DNA of 64,000 bases from Ramlibacter sp. GTDB taxonomy: Bacteria; Pseudomonadota; Gammaproteobacteria; Burkholderiales; Burkholderiaceae_C. Position numbers and translations under genes: made by a program. Below, piece by piece: positions 20,436-28,700 of this stretch; position 1 is the stretch's first letter, and each line of letters begins with the position of its first letter. The notes under the pieces are model-generated. The model was not told the DNA's origin and searched no databases. It saw only the letters and a list, made by a program, of their open reading frames with translations. The stretch spans positions 62,001 through 126,000 of the forward strand of contig JAUYOG010000049.1 of assembly GCA_030695945.1 (NCBI GenBank), written 5' to 3'.

Positions 20436-22092
20436 CGGAACCTCCAGTGAATCCGTAGACTTGCTCGGCAGCTTCCGCGCTCACATAGCCGCCCCTCAGA
20501 TCGGCGTGGACGCGATGGCGGTCACGCTCTCGCGGATGGCCGAAACCGCCTCCGCCCGGCAGCTGGAGGATGACGCTGTCGCCGGCATCGACCTGCTGCA
20601 ATCCCTTCGCCGCGGCGGGCTTCCCGGAGCGCAGCCGGACTTCGCCCGCCGCGCCGGACAAGCCTCCCACCCGCCCCTTCGCCGCGAAGCGAGTCCGGTC
20701 GAACATCGCATTGATCAGAAAAGGGTGATCGTGGGCGGCCTTGAATTCGATCGTCTGCCCGAGGCCGCCCCGGAACTTTCCGGGGCCACCCGAATCGGGT
20801 CGTAGCTCCTTGCGCACGAAGAGGAGCGGCACCGTGGCCTCGACCGCTTCGACCGGCATCGTCCTGACACCGGATGGAAACGCGGTCGTGCTCCAGCCAT
20901 CGCGATCGCGATGGGCGCCGCCGCCTCCGGCGTTGAACGTCACGGTCGCGTAGGGCCGGCCGTCGGTCGCGATCCCCCGGATACTGGGATTCCAGATCAG
21001 GCCCGCGCCCTCGGCCGGCACACGGTCCGGGATGAACTCGTACAGCGCATCGAGCACGAGGTCCGGGAGCATGTGACCAATCATGTGCCGCGCCGAGACG
21101 GCAGCCGGCCGCTGTGCATTCAGGATGCTTCCCGGGGGCGCGGTCACGATGAGCGGCGCAAGGCTCCCATGATTGCATGGGATGTCCGGGTTGATGATGC
21201 AGTTGATGCCGAACGTCGCGTACGCCTTCGTGTAATTCAGAACCACGTTGATGCCGCGCCTCGATTCGGGTGAGCTGCCGCTGAAGTCGAGGCGAATCTC
21301 GCGGCCATCGACGGTCAGTGCGAGGCGCAAGTCCACCTCGCCTTCGTAGCCATCCATCCGCAGCGAACGGCGGCAAGTGCCGTCGCGAAGGAGGCCGATC
21401 CGCTCTTCGACGACGGCGCGTGTACGACCGATGATCGAGTCGGCGATGCCTTCGAAATCGTCCAGCGCGAACTCATCGAGCAGGCTGATGAGCTGGCGTA
21501 CGGCCACGTCGTTGCCCGCCATCGACGCGTACAGATCGCCGATGACCTGATCGGGCTCCCGGACGTTGATGCGAATCAGGTGGACGATGAACGCGTCGAC
21601 CTTTCCGGCATGCACGACCTTGCATGGCGGAATGCAGAGGCCTTCCTCGAACACGTCGTGGCCGTCGGGGCCGAAGCCGAGCCCCCCGATGTCGACGACG
21701 TGGATCGTGTTGGCGACCGCGCCGACCGCGCGCCCGCGATGGAACACGGGCGTTACGACGGTGAAATCGTGCAGATGCCCCGAGCACAGCCAGGGATCGT
21801 TGCTGAGCAACACGTCTCCAGGCTTTAGGCTGTCCAGCGGAAACAGGTCGAGAAAGTGGACGACTGCCTGCGCCATCGAGTTCACGTGCCCCGGCGTCCC
21901 CGTGATCGCCTGGGCGACCATTCTGGCGCGCCGATCGAAGAAGCCCGCGGACAAATCCCCTGCCTCGCGTGTCGTTGTCGAGAACGCGGTTCGAATCAGT
22001 GTCTGTGCCTGATCTTCGAGCAGCGCGATGATCCGCTGCCATATCAGGTCGGTGTGAATGCGCTGGAACCCGCTCGACGCGCCCATCGTCAT
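20422..22092 (-). CDS. hyuB: Hydantoinase B/oxoprolinase family subunit
   Basis: 556 residues of the HyuB family (PF02538). Family features include TREAGDLSAGFFDRRARMVAQ near the start, GDVLLSNDPWLCSGHLHDFTVV with conserved Asp and His, and the GGGGAHRDRDGW and SGGPGKFRGGLGQ glycine-rich segments. Together with HyuA it carries out ATP-dependent opening of a cyclic amide such as 5-oxoproline, N-methylhydantoin, hydantoin or a related ring; acetone and acetophenone carboxylases share the fold. The start ATG overlaps the HyuA stop (ATGA, 22089-22092). The substrate is unassigned. Confidence 0.92.
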   Translation of the reverse strand: MTMGASSGFQRIHTDLIWQRIIALLEDQAQTLIRTAFSTTTREAGDLSAGFFDRRARMVAQAITGTPGHVNSMAQAVVHFLDLFPLDSLKPGDVLLSNDPWLCSGHLHDFTVVTPVFHRGRAVGAVANTIHVVDIGGLGFGPDGHDVFEEGLCIPPCKVVHAGKVDAFIVHLIRINVREPDQVIGDLYASMAGNDVAVRQLISLLDEFALDDFEGIADSIIGRTRAVVEERIGLLRDGTCRRSLRMDGYEGEVDLRLALTVDGREIRLDFSGSSPESRRGINVVLNYTKAYATFGINCIINPDIPCNHGSLAPLIVTAPPGSILNAQRPAAVSARHMIGHMLPDLVLDALYEFIPDRVPAEGAGLIWNPSIRGIATDGRPYATVTFNAGGGGAHRDRDGWSTTAFPSGVRTMPVEAVEATVPLLFVRKELRPDSGGPGKFRGGLGQTIEFKAAHDHPFLINAMFDRTRFAAKGRVGGLSGAAGEVRLRSGKPAAAKGLQQVDAGDSVILQLPGGGGFGHPRERDRHRVHADLRGGYVSAEAAEQVYGFTGGSDGQD

Positions 22093-24161
22093 CCCCTTTT
22101 CCTCTCGAGGACAAGGTATTTCGACGCATCGACGCTGAACGTGAACTGCGGCGGCACCACGGTCGTGGTATCGGGTTCGGTGATGACTGCGGGACCGTCC
22201 GCGCCGGCGCCGGGTGCGAGCGATGCGCGCTCATAAACCGGCCAGGTCACCCAGTCCTGGCGGAGCACGTCGTAGATCCGCCGCTCGCCGGTGCCGCCTG
22301 CCGAGACCGGCACGGGCGCGCTTGGCCGCGCTGGCGAGGTGCGCTCAGGCCCCAGGATGGTCACTGAGACCGATGTGACTTCGGCCGCCGCTTCGGGAAT
22401 GGTGCGGCCATAGACGCGTGCGTACGTTTCGTCGTAGAGGCGCCGTAGCCCGCGCCAGCCGCTGTCGCCTTCGGGGATAACGACCTCGATCTCGTGCCCC
22501 TGGCCTTGATAGCGCATGTAGGCGGAACGCCGGCGCCTCACCGGCGTCCCGTCCGGCAGCGCCTTTTTGACGAACGCGGCGGCCTCGGTTTCGGCTTCGT
22601 CGGCGATCCTCGCCACATCGGTCAGCGAGTTCTCGTCGAGAAACACGTTGGCTGAGCGCACGATCTCATAGGAGACGGGCGCCTGGAGGAACCCGATCGC
22701 CGAGCCGACGCTCGCGCCGACGGGGACGACGATCCGATCGATGCCGAGCCGGTCGGCAAAACGGGCGGCATGCAGCGGGGCCGCGCCTCCGAATGCGATC
22801 ATGGTTCGGCGGGCGATCTGTGCGCCGCACTCGGTTGCGTGGACACGCGCGGCGGCCGCCATTGTTTCCGCGACGGTTTCGGTCACCGCATAGGCCGCCG
22901 CCTCGTCGGAAACATTGGCTCCGCGCGCGACTTTGTCGCCAAGCGCGCGCTTCGCCGCCGCCGCATCCAGCCGCATCGATCCGCCCGCGAAAGCGCCCGG
23001 ATCGATCTTGCCGAGGACGATGTCGCAGTCGGTCACCGTGGGCTGCGTTCCGCCGCGTGAGTAGCTTGCCGGGCCAGGCTCGGAGCCGGCACTGTCCGGC
23101 CCGACGGTAATTCGTCCGAGCCCGTCCAGCCGGGCGATCGATCCGCCCCCCGCGCCGATCTCCACCAGGTCGACCACGGGAATCCTCACCGGCAGGCCGC
23201 TGCCGCGCTTGAAGCGGTAGGTCCGCGCAATCTCGAAATTCATCGCGGTCCGCGCGCGGCCGCCGTCGACCATGCAGAACTTGGCTGTCGTTCCACCCAG
23301 GTCGAAGGAGAGGACTTCATCGTAGCCGTGGTCGCGTGCAATCGCGGAGGCGAAGATCGCACCGCCGGCGGGACCCGACTCGAGCAGGCGGATGGGGAAA
23401 CGAGCGGCGGTGTCGACCGTTGCCACGCCGCCGCCGGAAAGAATCATCATCATCGGAACCCGCAGGCCTTTATCCCGCATCTCCCGTTCGAGCTCCAGCA
23501 GATAGCGGCTCATCACGGGCTGGATATATGCGTTCGCACAGGTCGTCGACAGCCGCTCGTATTCGCGCATCTGCGGGGAGACTTCGTGGCTTGTCGAGAT
23601 CCACAGTTCGGGCATTGCCTCGGCGAGGATCTGCGCGGCTCGCCGTTCGGGACCGCCGTCGAGATAGGAATGCAGGAAGCCGATCGCGAGCGCCTCGATG
23701 CCTTCATGCGCCAGCTTTGGCGCCAGCGCACGGACGGCCGCCTCGTCGAGCGCGTGCTCGACGCTTCCGTTCGCCCTCAGGCGCTCGGGGACGGTGAAGC
23801 GCCATTCCCGTGGCACAAGGGGCGCGGGCTTCATCGCCCGTGTGTCGTACTGGTCGAAGCGGCCTTCGTTGCCCATTTCGAGCACGTCGCGAAAGCCATC
23901 GCTGGTGAGCAACGCCGTTCGCGCGCCCTTGCGCTCTATCAGCGCATTCGTCGCCAGGGTCGTGCCGTGAACGAACAGCGAGACGTCATGCAGGTCGACC
24001 TGCGCGCGGCGCAACGCCGACGAAACCGCATCCAGCACTCCACGCGCTGGTGCGCCATGCGTGGTCGGGACCTTGACCGGAAACAGCGCGCCGCGGACCT
24101 CCAGCGCCACGTCGGTGAACGTGCCTCCGATGTCTACGCCGAGCCGCACGTCATGCGTCAT
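22089..24161 (-). CDS. hyuA: Hydantoinase A/oxoprolinase family subunit
   Basis: 690 residues of the HyuA family (PF05378 N-terminal part and PF01968 core). LGVDIGGTFTDVAL is the N-terminal phosphate-binding loop, FVHGTTLATNALIER the next conserved block, and FDLGGTTAKFC a second ATP-binding loop. FGGAAPLHA appears later in the core. This subunit phosphorylates the ring carbonyl. The frame is open to 24245, but ATG 24161 begins directly before the conserved MTHDVRLGVDIGG. A promoter-like pair lies 50-78 bases upstream. This is the first gene of the eight-gene minus-strand operon. Confidence 0.92.
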   Translation of the reverse strand: MTHDVRLGVDIGGTFTDVALEVRGALFPVKVPTTHGAPARGVLDAVSSALRRAQVDLHDVSLFVHGTTLATNALIERKGARTALLTSDGFRDVLEMGNEGRFDQYDTRAMKPAPLVPREWRFTVPERLRANGSVEHALDEAAVRALAPKLAHEGIEALAIGFLHSYLDGGPERRAAQILAEAMPELWISTSHEVSPQMREYERLSTTCANAYIQPVMSRYLLELEREMRDKGLRVPMMMILSGGGVATVDTAARFPIRLLESGPAGGAIFASAIARDHGYDEVLSFDLGGTTAKFCMVDGGRARTAMNFEIARTYRFKRGSGLPVRIPVVDLVEIGAGGGSIARLDGLGRITVGPDSAGSEPGPASYSRGGTQPTVTDCDIVLGKIDPGAFAGGSMRLDAAAAKRALGDKVARGANVSDEAAAYAVTETVAETMAAAARVHATECGAQIARRTMIAFGGAAPLHAARFADRLGIDRIVVPVGASVGSAIGFLQAPVSYEIVRSANVFLDENSLTDVARIADEAETEAAAFVKKALPDGTPVRRRRSAYMRYQGQGHEIEVVIPEGDSGWRGLRRLYDETYARVYGRTIPEAAAEVTSVSVTILGPERTSPARPSAPVPVSAGGTGERRIYDVLRQDWVTWPVYERASLAPGAGADGPAVITEPDTTTVVPPQFTFSVDASKYLVLERKRG

Positions 24162-24210
24162 CTGGTTGATCCGTCCGTATTCACGATGTCGACGATAATG
24201 CCAGTAACAC

Positions 24211-24239
24211 AAAATACTGTCGATTAAAATCCTTTTCAA
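24211..24239 (-). promoter_or_regulatory. Candidate sigma-70 promoter of the hyuA operon
   Basis: On the minus strand TTGAAA (24239-24234) is followed after 17 bases by TATTTT (24216-24211). Transcription would start near 24204, giving a leader of about 43 bases before the hyuA ATG. The surrounding 80 bases are clearly AT-richer than their neighbourhood, as expected for a divergent Lrp-controlled intergenic region. Confidence 0.5.
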
Positions 24240-24292
24240 TCGCAATACTTAGCGTAATGTGCCAATATCCTGCGATGAGCTGCTTTGGCGGC

Positions 24293-24311
24293 CGCGCTTT
24301 TTGAAAGCGCG
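24293..24311. promoter_or_regulatory. Palindrome upstream of the Lrp/AsnC gene
   Basis: CGCGCTTT and AAAGCGCG form a perfect 8-bp dyad around TTG, 65 bases upstream of the regulator ATG and in the 215-base divergent region. It is a candidate autoregulatory operator. It could also form an RNA hairpin in the leader. Confidence 0.4.
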
Positions 24312-24376
24312 TGCCTGCGCATTGGAATTCCGTGCCACTGCGCACCAATCCCGGAGAGACCGAACAGGGGAGGACG

Positions 24377-24868
24377 ATGATGAAAGAACCGGAAAGCAAG
24401 CCGCGAAAACTCGACCGCGTCGATCGGCGCATCCTGATGCACCTTCAGCGGAATGCGCGGTTGTCGAACAAGGAACTCGCGCAGCTTGTCCACCTTTCTC
24501 CCACGCCGTGCCTGCGCCGCGTGGCGCTGCTCGAGCAATCAGGCGTAGTGGCGCGGTACCGTGCGGTCCTCGATCATCCCCGCCTTGGGTACACGGTGCG
24601 GGCGTTCATCACGATCAAGCGTACGCGCGACTGCGATCGCGACGAGCTCTGGCGCAAGATCACCGCGATCCCGGAAATCCTCGCGGCGCACGTCGTCAGC
24701 GGGGAATTCGACCTTCTGGTGGAGATGATCGCCCACGACATGGACCACTACAGCACGCTGCTGCTCGAAACGATCAACAAGCTGGCGGGTGTGTACGACT
24801 CGCGCACCTTGTTTTGCGTCAAGGAGCTGAAGACCAACGGTGATGTCCCCATCACCGAAATCGCCTGA
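24377..24868 (+). CDS. Lrp/AsnC family transcriptional regulator
   Basis: 163 residues. An N-terminal winged HTH covers about 12-60 (LDRVDRRILMHLQRNARLS, then NKELAQLVHLSPTPCLRRV as the recognition part). A C-terminal RAM ligand-binding domain follows (HVVSGEFDLLVEMIAHDMDHY). Proteins of this family sense amino acids or catabolic intermediates. It is divergent from the hyuA operon and is its probable local regulator, as DoeX is for ectoine genes. The start at 24377 is preceded by GGGGAGG; a second ATG lies three bases later. The frame is open to 24311 without a better start. Confidence 0.92.
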   Translation: MMKEPESKPRKLDRVDRRILMHLQRNARLSNKELAQLVHLSPTPCLRRVALLEQSGVVARYRAVLDHPRLGYTVRAFITIKRTRDCDRDELWRKITAIPEILAAHVVSGEFDLLVEMIAHDMDHYSTLLLETINKLAGVYDSRTLFCVKELKTNGDVPITEIA

Positions 24869-25050
24869 GTCCTGGCTGGGCCCGGCGCATCCGGCCGCGG
24901 CGGTTGACCGAATACTCCAATCGGCTTGCGTTCGCCGCTGTCCCCCGGCGATGCTATTCGCGGGTCGCCACCGGCATGATGGAACATTCCGCCAAATGTG
25001 GCTGGAGTGGGCTGAATCCGGTTGCGGTGGCCATGCGGATTGAATGATCA

Positions 25051-25075
25051 TCCTGTGCGTCGATCAAGCACAGGA
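25051..25075 (+). promoter_or_regulatory. Hairpin covering the aminotransferase ribosome-binding site
   Basis: TCCTGTGC (25051-25058) pairs perfectly with GCACAGGA (25068-25075) across a 9-base loop. The right arm contains four bases of the AGGAG Shine-Dalgarno sequence (25072-25076) that serves the GTG at 25085. Folded, it would hide the ribosome-binding site. Alternatively the dyad is a DNA operator. Confidence 0.45.
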
Positions 25076-25084
25076 GCCCCCTTC

Positions 25085-26359
25085 GTGACAGCTCTTCACA
25101 CGCGTGCCACTGATGCCGAGCCCGCCACGGCGGAGGGCATGTCGGATCGCGCCAGTACACGCGTACGCCGCATCCAGCTTTCGCCCACGATCGCGATCGC
25201 GGGCCGCGCCGGCGTGCTGCGCAGCGCAGGCCGTGACGTCATTTCGCTCGCGCTGGGCGAGCTCGACTTCGACACGCCGGCACGCATCGTTGAAGCGGCG
25301 CACAAGGCCGCGCTGGAGGGTTTTACCCGCTACACGGCAGCCGATGGCGCGGCGCCGATCAAGGATGCCGTGCGGGAAAAATTTCGGCGCGACCACGGCC
25401 TCTCCCGGGGGCGCGACGAGATTCATGTCGCGTCGGGCTGCAAGCAGGTGATCTTCAATGCGCTCGCCGCGACATTGGACCCCGGCGACGAAGTCGTCAT
25501 CTTTGCTCCTTACTGGGTCTCATACTGCGACCTGGTCGAGTTTTGCGACGGCAAGGCGGTGGTGATACAGACGTCCGGTGACAACGGCTTCTTGCCGGAC
25601 CCATCCGCATTGCGCCGCGCATTGAGCGCGCGAACACGCTGGGTGTTCATCAACACGCCGAACAATCCTACCGGCGCGATCTACCCGAGCGCCTTGCTCG
25701 CGGAGCTCGCCGAGGTGATCCGGAATCACTCGTCGGCAATGGTGCTGTCGGACGAGATCTACGAGCACCTGGCGTTCGACGGCAACGTGCATGTGCCTTT
25801 CACGCTCGCGGCGCCGCGCATGCGCGAGCGCACGCTGGTAGCCAGCGGAGTATCCAAGACGTATGCGATGACGGGATGGCGAATCGGCTATGCGGCCGGC
25901 CCTACGTGGCTGATCGATGCGATGGCGCGAGTGCAATCACAGACCGCGGGTAATGCCTGCAGCATTGCGCAGGCGGCCGCGGTGGAGGCAATCGCTGGCG
26001 ATCAGACCCTCATTGGCGACTGGCTCAACACGCTGCAAAGGCGCAGGAACAGAGCGCTCGCCATTCTGGCCAAGACACCTCTGCTGAAGGTGAGCGCGCC
26101 TGCCGGCGCGTTCTACATCTTCGCGGATGTCTCGGCATGCCTGGGGCGCCATGCTCCGGATGGCGGCAGGATACTGTCGGATAGCGATCTCGCCGAGCAC
26201 CTGCTGATGCACGCGAACGTTGCCGCGGTGCCCGGGTGTGCGTTTGGGGCCTCGCCCTTTATCCGCATTTCGTTCGTGATCGAGGAGTCGCTACTTGCAC
26301 AGGCGTGTGAACGCATTGTCGATGCGTGCAATGCCCTGCAACACCGACAGGCCACTTAG
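25085..26359 (+). CDS. Class I/II PLP-dependent aminotransferase
   Basis: 424 residues of the aspartate-aminotransferase fold type I. Motifs are YTAADGAAPIKDAV near the N-terminus, NTPNNPTGAIY, the Asp-Tyr pair SDEIYEHLAFDG, the PLP lysine in SGVSKTYAMTGWRIGYA, and the C-terminal arginine in PFIRISFV. It would transfer an amino group to 2-oxoglutarate or another oxo acid. GTG 25085 is chosen because AGGAG lies 8 bases upstream; an in-frame ATG at 25022 and one at 25139 have poor ribosome-binding sites. It follows the Lrp gene by 216 bases and probably belongs functionally to the divergent hyu operon, feeding the amino group of the catabolised compound into metabolism. Confidence 0.9.
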   Translation: MTALHTRATDAEPATAEGMSDRASTRVRRIQLSPTIAIAGRAGVLRSAGRDVISLALGELDFDTPARIVEAAHKAALEGFTRYTAADGAAPIKDAVREKFRRDHGLSRGRDEIHVASGCKQVIFNALAATLDPGDEVVIFAPYWVSYCDLVEFCDGKAVVIQTSGDNGFLPDPSALRRALSARTRWVFINTPNNPTGAIYPSALLAELAEVIRNHSSAMVLSDEIYEHLAFDGNVHVPFTLAAPRMRERTLVASGVSKTYAMTGWRIGYAAGPTWLIDAMARVQSQTAGNACSIAQAAAVEAIAGDQTLIGDWLNTLQRRRNRALAILAKTPLLKVSAPAGAFYIFADVSACLGRHAPDGGRILSDSDLAEHLLMHANVAAVPGCAFGASPFIRISFVIEESLLAQACERIVDACNALQHRQAT

Positions 26360-26372
26360 TCCCGGCGGGGCG

Positions 26373-26744
26373 TCACTTCGCCCTTCCGGCCAGCGGGCCG
26401 AAGTAGCCGATGATGCGTTCGATCCTTGCGCCGTCGGGGGCGATGAAAGCGATATCCAGGCTCTCCGGCAACGCAGTGCCATCGGCCTGAACCACATGCC
26501 ACGCGAACCGGGCGAGGCCATGGTGGATATCGACCTCGCTGGTGCGCACCACGGCCGCGCCGGGGCGGCGCGCCTGAACCTTGGCGATGTGAGCGAGCAG
26601 TTCCTGCGCGCCTTCGGCGTGGACGGTCGGATCGGTGTACGTGGCGCCAGGGCTCCACACCGATGCGAGCAGCTCGGCACGGACAGCGGCATCGGGTTCG
26701 GACCAGACCTGGCAGTAGCGATCGATGAGGGTGGCGGGATCCAT
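26373..26744 (-). CDS. SnoaL/NTF2-like small protein
   Basis: 123 residues of the cystatin-like alpha+beta NTF2/SnoaL fold: an N-terminal helix pair (DPATLIDRYCQVWSEPD), then SPGATYTDPTVHAEG and a C-terminal sheet ending IERIIGYFGPLA. Members are enzymes (isomerases, hydrolases) or ligand-binding proteins, and no catalytic set can be assigned. It follows the LysR gene by 31 bases on the same strand and is likely co-transcribed. Confidence 0.8.
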   Translation of the reverse strand: MDPATLIDRYCQVWSEPDAAVRAELLASVWSPGATYTDPTVHAEGAQELLAHIAKVQARRPGAAVVRTSEVDIHHGLARFAWHVVQADGTALPESLDIAFIAPDGARIERIIGYFGPLAGRAK

Positions 26745-26775
26745 CTTGCAGAAGCTCCTGTAGCGTGGAAAGCGG

Positions 26776-27711
26776 CTAGCGCACGGCGTGGTCCAGCACA
26801 GTGGCCAGGCCGAGCAGGAAATTCCTGTCCGCCTGGAAGGCGGCCTCGATGCCGTCGGCGCATTTCTTGATCGCCTTCAGCAATTCCTGGTCCCTGCCGA
26901 TCGACATCCAGACCGGACGCGTGATGCGCACCTCGTCCGCCAGCACCCTGAACAGGGAATCGTTGCCTTCGCCCACGAACACCGGGAGCACGGCCAGCCC
27001 GGCGCCCGACATCGCGGCGTTGCGCTGCGCGATGACGCTGTTGCTGCAAAAAGAGATGTCGGGTTCGGCGATGATTTCCTGCAGCCACCGCACGGAGTCG
27101 ATGGTGACCATCTCGTCGATGTAGCCGACGAACCGGTGGCCCGCCAAGTCCCCGACTGTCTTGGGCAGCCCATGGAGCTCCGCATAGCGGCTCGATCCAT
27201 ACAGGTAGATCGCCACTTCGCCGACCTGCCGGCTCACCAGCCCCGGCATCGAGGGGTCGAAGAAGCTCAGGAAGATGTCGGTTTCCTTTCTCAGCAAGTC
27301 GACGATGTGCGGGTTGCTGAAAAGCTCGATGCGCAACGAATCCTGGCCCTTGGCGATGGCATGCACCCGACGGGCCAGGTAGCCGCTGGCCAGTCCCTCC
27401 ATCGTGGCGATGCGGACCGTTCGCACTTCGGGGTCCGAGATGCGTCCCAGTTCCTCCCCCAGCGCCGCCGCATGCACTTCCATCTTGCGGATGTGGTCGA
27501 GCAGGTGCTCCGTTTCAGGGCGCGAGCGAATGCCGCGGTTGGATCGGTCGAACAGACGCTGCTCCAGCAGGTATTCGATGTGGCCCAGTCGCCGCGTCAC
27601 TGTCGAATGATCCAGGCGCAGCACGTTGGCCGCGCGAAGGATGCTGCCCTGGCGAGCCACTTCGAGCACCAGCCTCAAGTCGTCCCACGTCAGCCTGCTG
27701 ATCTTCGGCAT
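26776..27711 (-). CDS. LysR family transcriptional regulator
   Basis: 311 residues. The N-terminal HTH covers about 8-66 (WDDLRLVLEVARQGSILRAA, then the recognition helix HSTVTRRLGHIEYLLEQRLFD). The C-terminal part is a periplasmic-binding-like effector domain. It is transcribed away from a strong 30-bp palindromic element at 27736-27765, which is the normal position for a LysR box in a divergent promoter. The rightward gene that should be there is missing, but near-identical elements stand before the Bug-receptor gene at 48895 and the MFS gene at 50897. This protein is therefore a candidate activator of that distant cluster. That link is inference from the repeat. Confidence 0.9.
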   Translation of the reverse strand: MPKISRLTWDDLRLVLEVARQGSILRAANVLRLDHSTVTRRLGHIEYLLEQRLFDRSNRGIRSRPETEHLLDHIRKMEVHAAALGEELGRISDPEVRTVRIATMEGLASGYLARRVHAIAKGQDSLRIELFSNPHIVDLLRKETDIFLSFFDPSMPGLVSRQVGEVAIYLYGSSRYAELHGLPKTVGDLAGHRFVGYIDEMVTIDSVRWLQEIIAEPDISFCSNSVIAQRNAAMSGAGLAVLPVFVGEGNDSLFRVLADEVRITRPVWMSIGRDQELLKAIKKCADGIEAAFQADRNFLLGLATVLDHAVR

Positions 27712-27735
27712 CGTGAAATTCTACGCGTGCACATG

Positions 27736-27765
27736 CGCACAGCCGTGTGCGTAATTGCCGTGGCC
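27736..27765 (+). promoter_or_regulatory. LysR-type operator, copy A of a three-copy element
   Basis: The core is CGCACAGCCGTGTGCG, a dyad of CGCAC/GTGCG halves, followed by TAATTGCCGTGGCC. Of 30 positions, 24 are identical in copies A, B (48806-48835) and C (50804-50833). A GACAAT hexamer at 27795-27800 lies 29 bases downstream, so the dyad would be centred near -62, the classical LysR activation position. It lies 25 bases upstream of the LysR start on the opposite strand. Confidence 0.75.
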
Positions 27766-27794
27766 CGCATCCGCCCCAGCCCGGAGGCCGCGCC

Positions 27795-27886
27795 GACAAT
27801 GCGTCGAACTCCAGGAGGCCCGCATGAGCATGGCAAGCCCGTTGGCATGTTGCGGCCGCACCTTCTGGACCGAGGCCGGCATCCGC
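27795..27886 (+). other. Vestigial promoter and translation start without a gene
   Basis: After operator copy A come a GACAAT -10-like box (27795-27800), AGGAGG (27813-27818) and ATG at 27824 with 5-base spacing. The pieces GAACTC, GGAGGCC and GCATG align with the leader of the Bug gene at 48866-48897. From 27824 about 21 codons run until they enter the 3' end of the convergent TetR gene at 27887, and the frame then continues only antisense to it. I do not recognise the encoded peptide (begins MSMASPLACCGRT). It looks like the remains of a gene whose body was deleted or moved. Confidence 0.5.
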
Positions 27887-28597
27887 TCAGGCCGCGGAAC
27901 GCCGCCCCCGCGGCTGGCTGGCGGGCTTCGTATTGGCCATGCCGTTCTTGAAGATCTGGAAGATTTCGTCGGCCAACTCATCGGGAGACCGGGCGCCGTC
28001 CGGGCGATACCAGGAGGTCATCCAGTGCAATGCGCCGAACAATGCAAAGGCCGCGATCTTCGGATCGCAAGGCGCGATGGAACCGTCCTTGACACCGTCG
28101 GCCACCATCTTGCGCACGGCCCGGTCAATGCGCCGGAACGAAGGAGCAAGCTGATCCCGGCTGTCTTGCTCCAGGGGCGTCGTGCCGGAGAGCACGAGGC
28201 ACTTGCCGAATTCCCCCGTGAGCACGTGCACGTACTTGCCCAGGAATATTCGCACCTTGTCCAGTCCGTTGACCCCCGTGGCCTCCGCCAGCCCGATGGC
28301 GGGATCGATCTGGCCCATGGCGTGATGGAGGATCTGCAGAAGGATGTCGTCCTTGCTCTTCACGTAGTAGTACAGGCTGGGCTTGGTCACGTGCAAGAGC
28401 TTCGCCAGATCGTTGAGCGAAGTCGCATAGAAACCCCGCTCGTTGAACAAACGGGCCGCCGTACGAAGGATGGCCACCCTTTTCAGGGCCGACTGCTCCT
28501 CCTTGTTCTGGACTTCGTAGCCCCATCTCGGCTTGTCGCCCTTCGCGGGCCTGGCCGGGATGGATGCGGACTTCTTGGCTGGTTTGGAAACTGTCAT
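27887..28597 (-). CDS. TetR family transcriptional regulator
   Basis: 236 residues. The N-terminal HTH reads AILRTAARLFNERGFYATS followed by LNDLAKLLHVTKPSLYYYV, a canonical TetR DNA-binding domain. The C-terminal helical part is of the type often sensing acyl-CoA or fatty compounds. A basic, alanine- and lysine-rich extension of about 38 residues precedes the HTH. The gene is divergent from the tannase gene and the large beta-oxidation operon. A TTACCG-CC-CGGTAA dyad sits in the shared promoter region, so it probably represses itself and that operon until a CoA thioester binds. Confidence 0.92.
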   Translation of the reverse strand: MTVSKPAKKSASIPARPAKGDKPRWGYEVQNKEEQSALKRVAILRTAARLFNERGFYATSLNDLAKLLHVTKPSLYYYVKSKDDILLQILHHAMGQIDPAIGLAEATGVNGLDKVRIFLGKYVHVLTGEFGKCLVLSGTTPLEQDSRDQLAPSFRRIDRAVRKMVADGVKDGSIAPCDPKIAAFALFGALHWMTSWYRPDGARSPDELADEIFQIFKNGMANTKPASQPRGRRSAA

Positions 28598-28641
28598 ATC
28601 GGTTGATTCTAACCCTAGGGAAACTACTTAATATTTCCCGA

Positions 28642-28671
28642 TTGACAATGTTACCGCCCGGTAAGTAACAT
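28642..28671 (+). promoter_or_regulatory. Promoter with TetR operator before the tannase/beta-oxidation genes
   Basis: TTGACA (28642-28647) and TAACAT (28666-28671) are spaced by 18 bases. Inside the spacer lies TTACCGCCCGGTAA (28651-28664), a 6-bp dyad with a 2-base centre. On the minus strand TTGTCA (28648-28643) with a TAGTTT box 16 bases further could serve the TetR gene, so the two promoters would overlap at their -35 boxes. Repressor bound at the dyad would block both. Confidence 0.6.
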
Positions 28672-28700
28672 CCGCTCCCATCGTCAACCAGGAGACAAAG

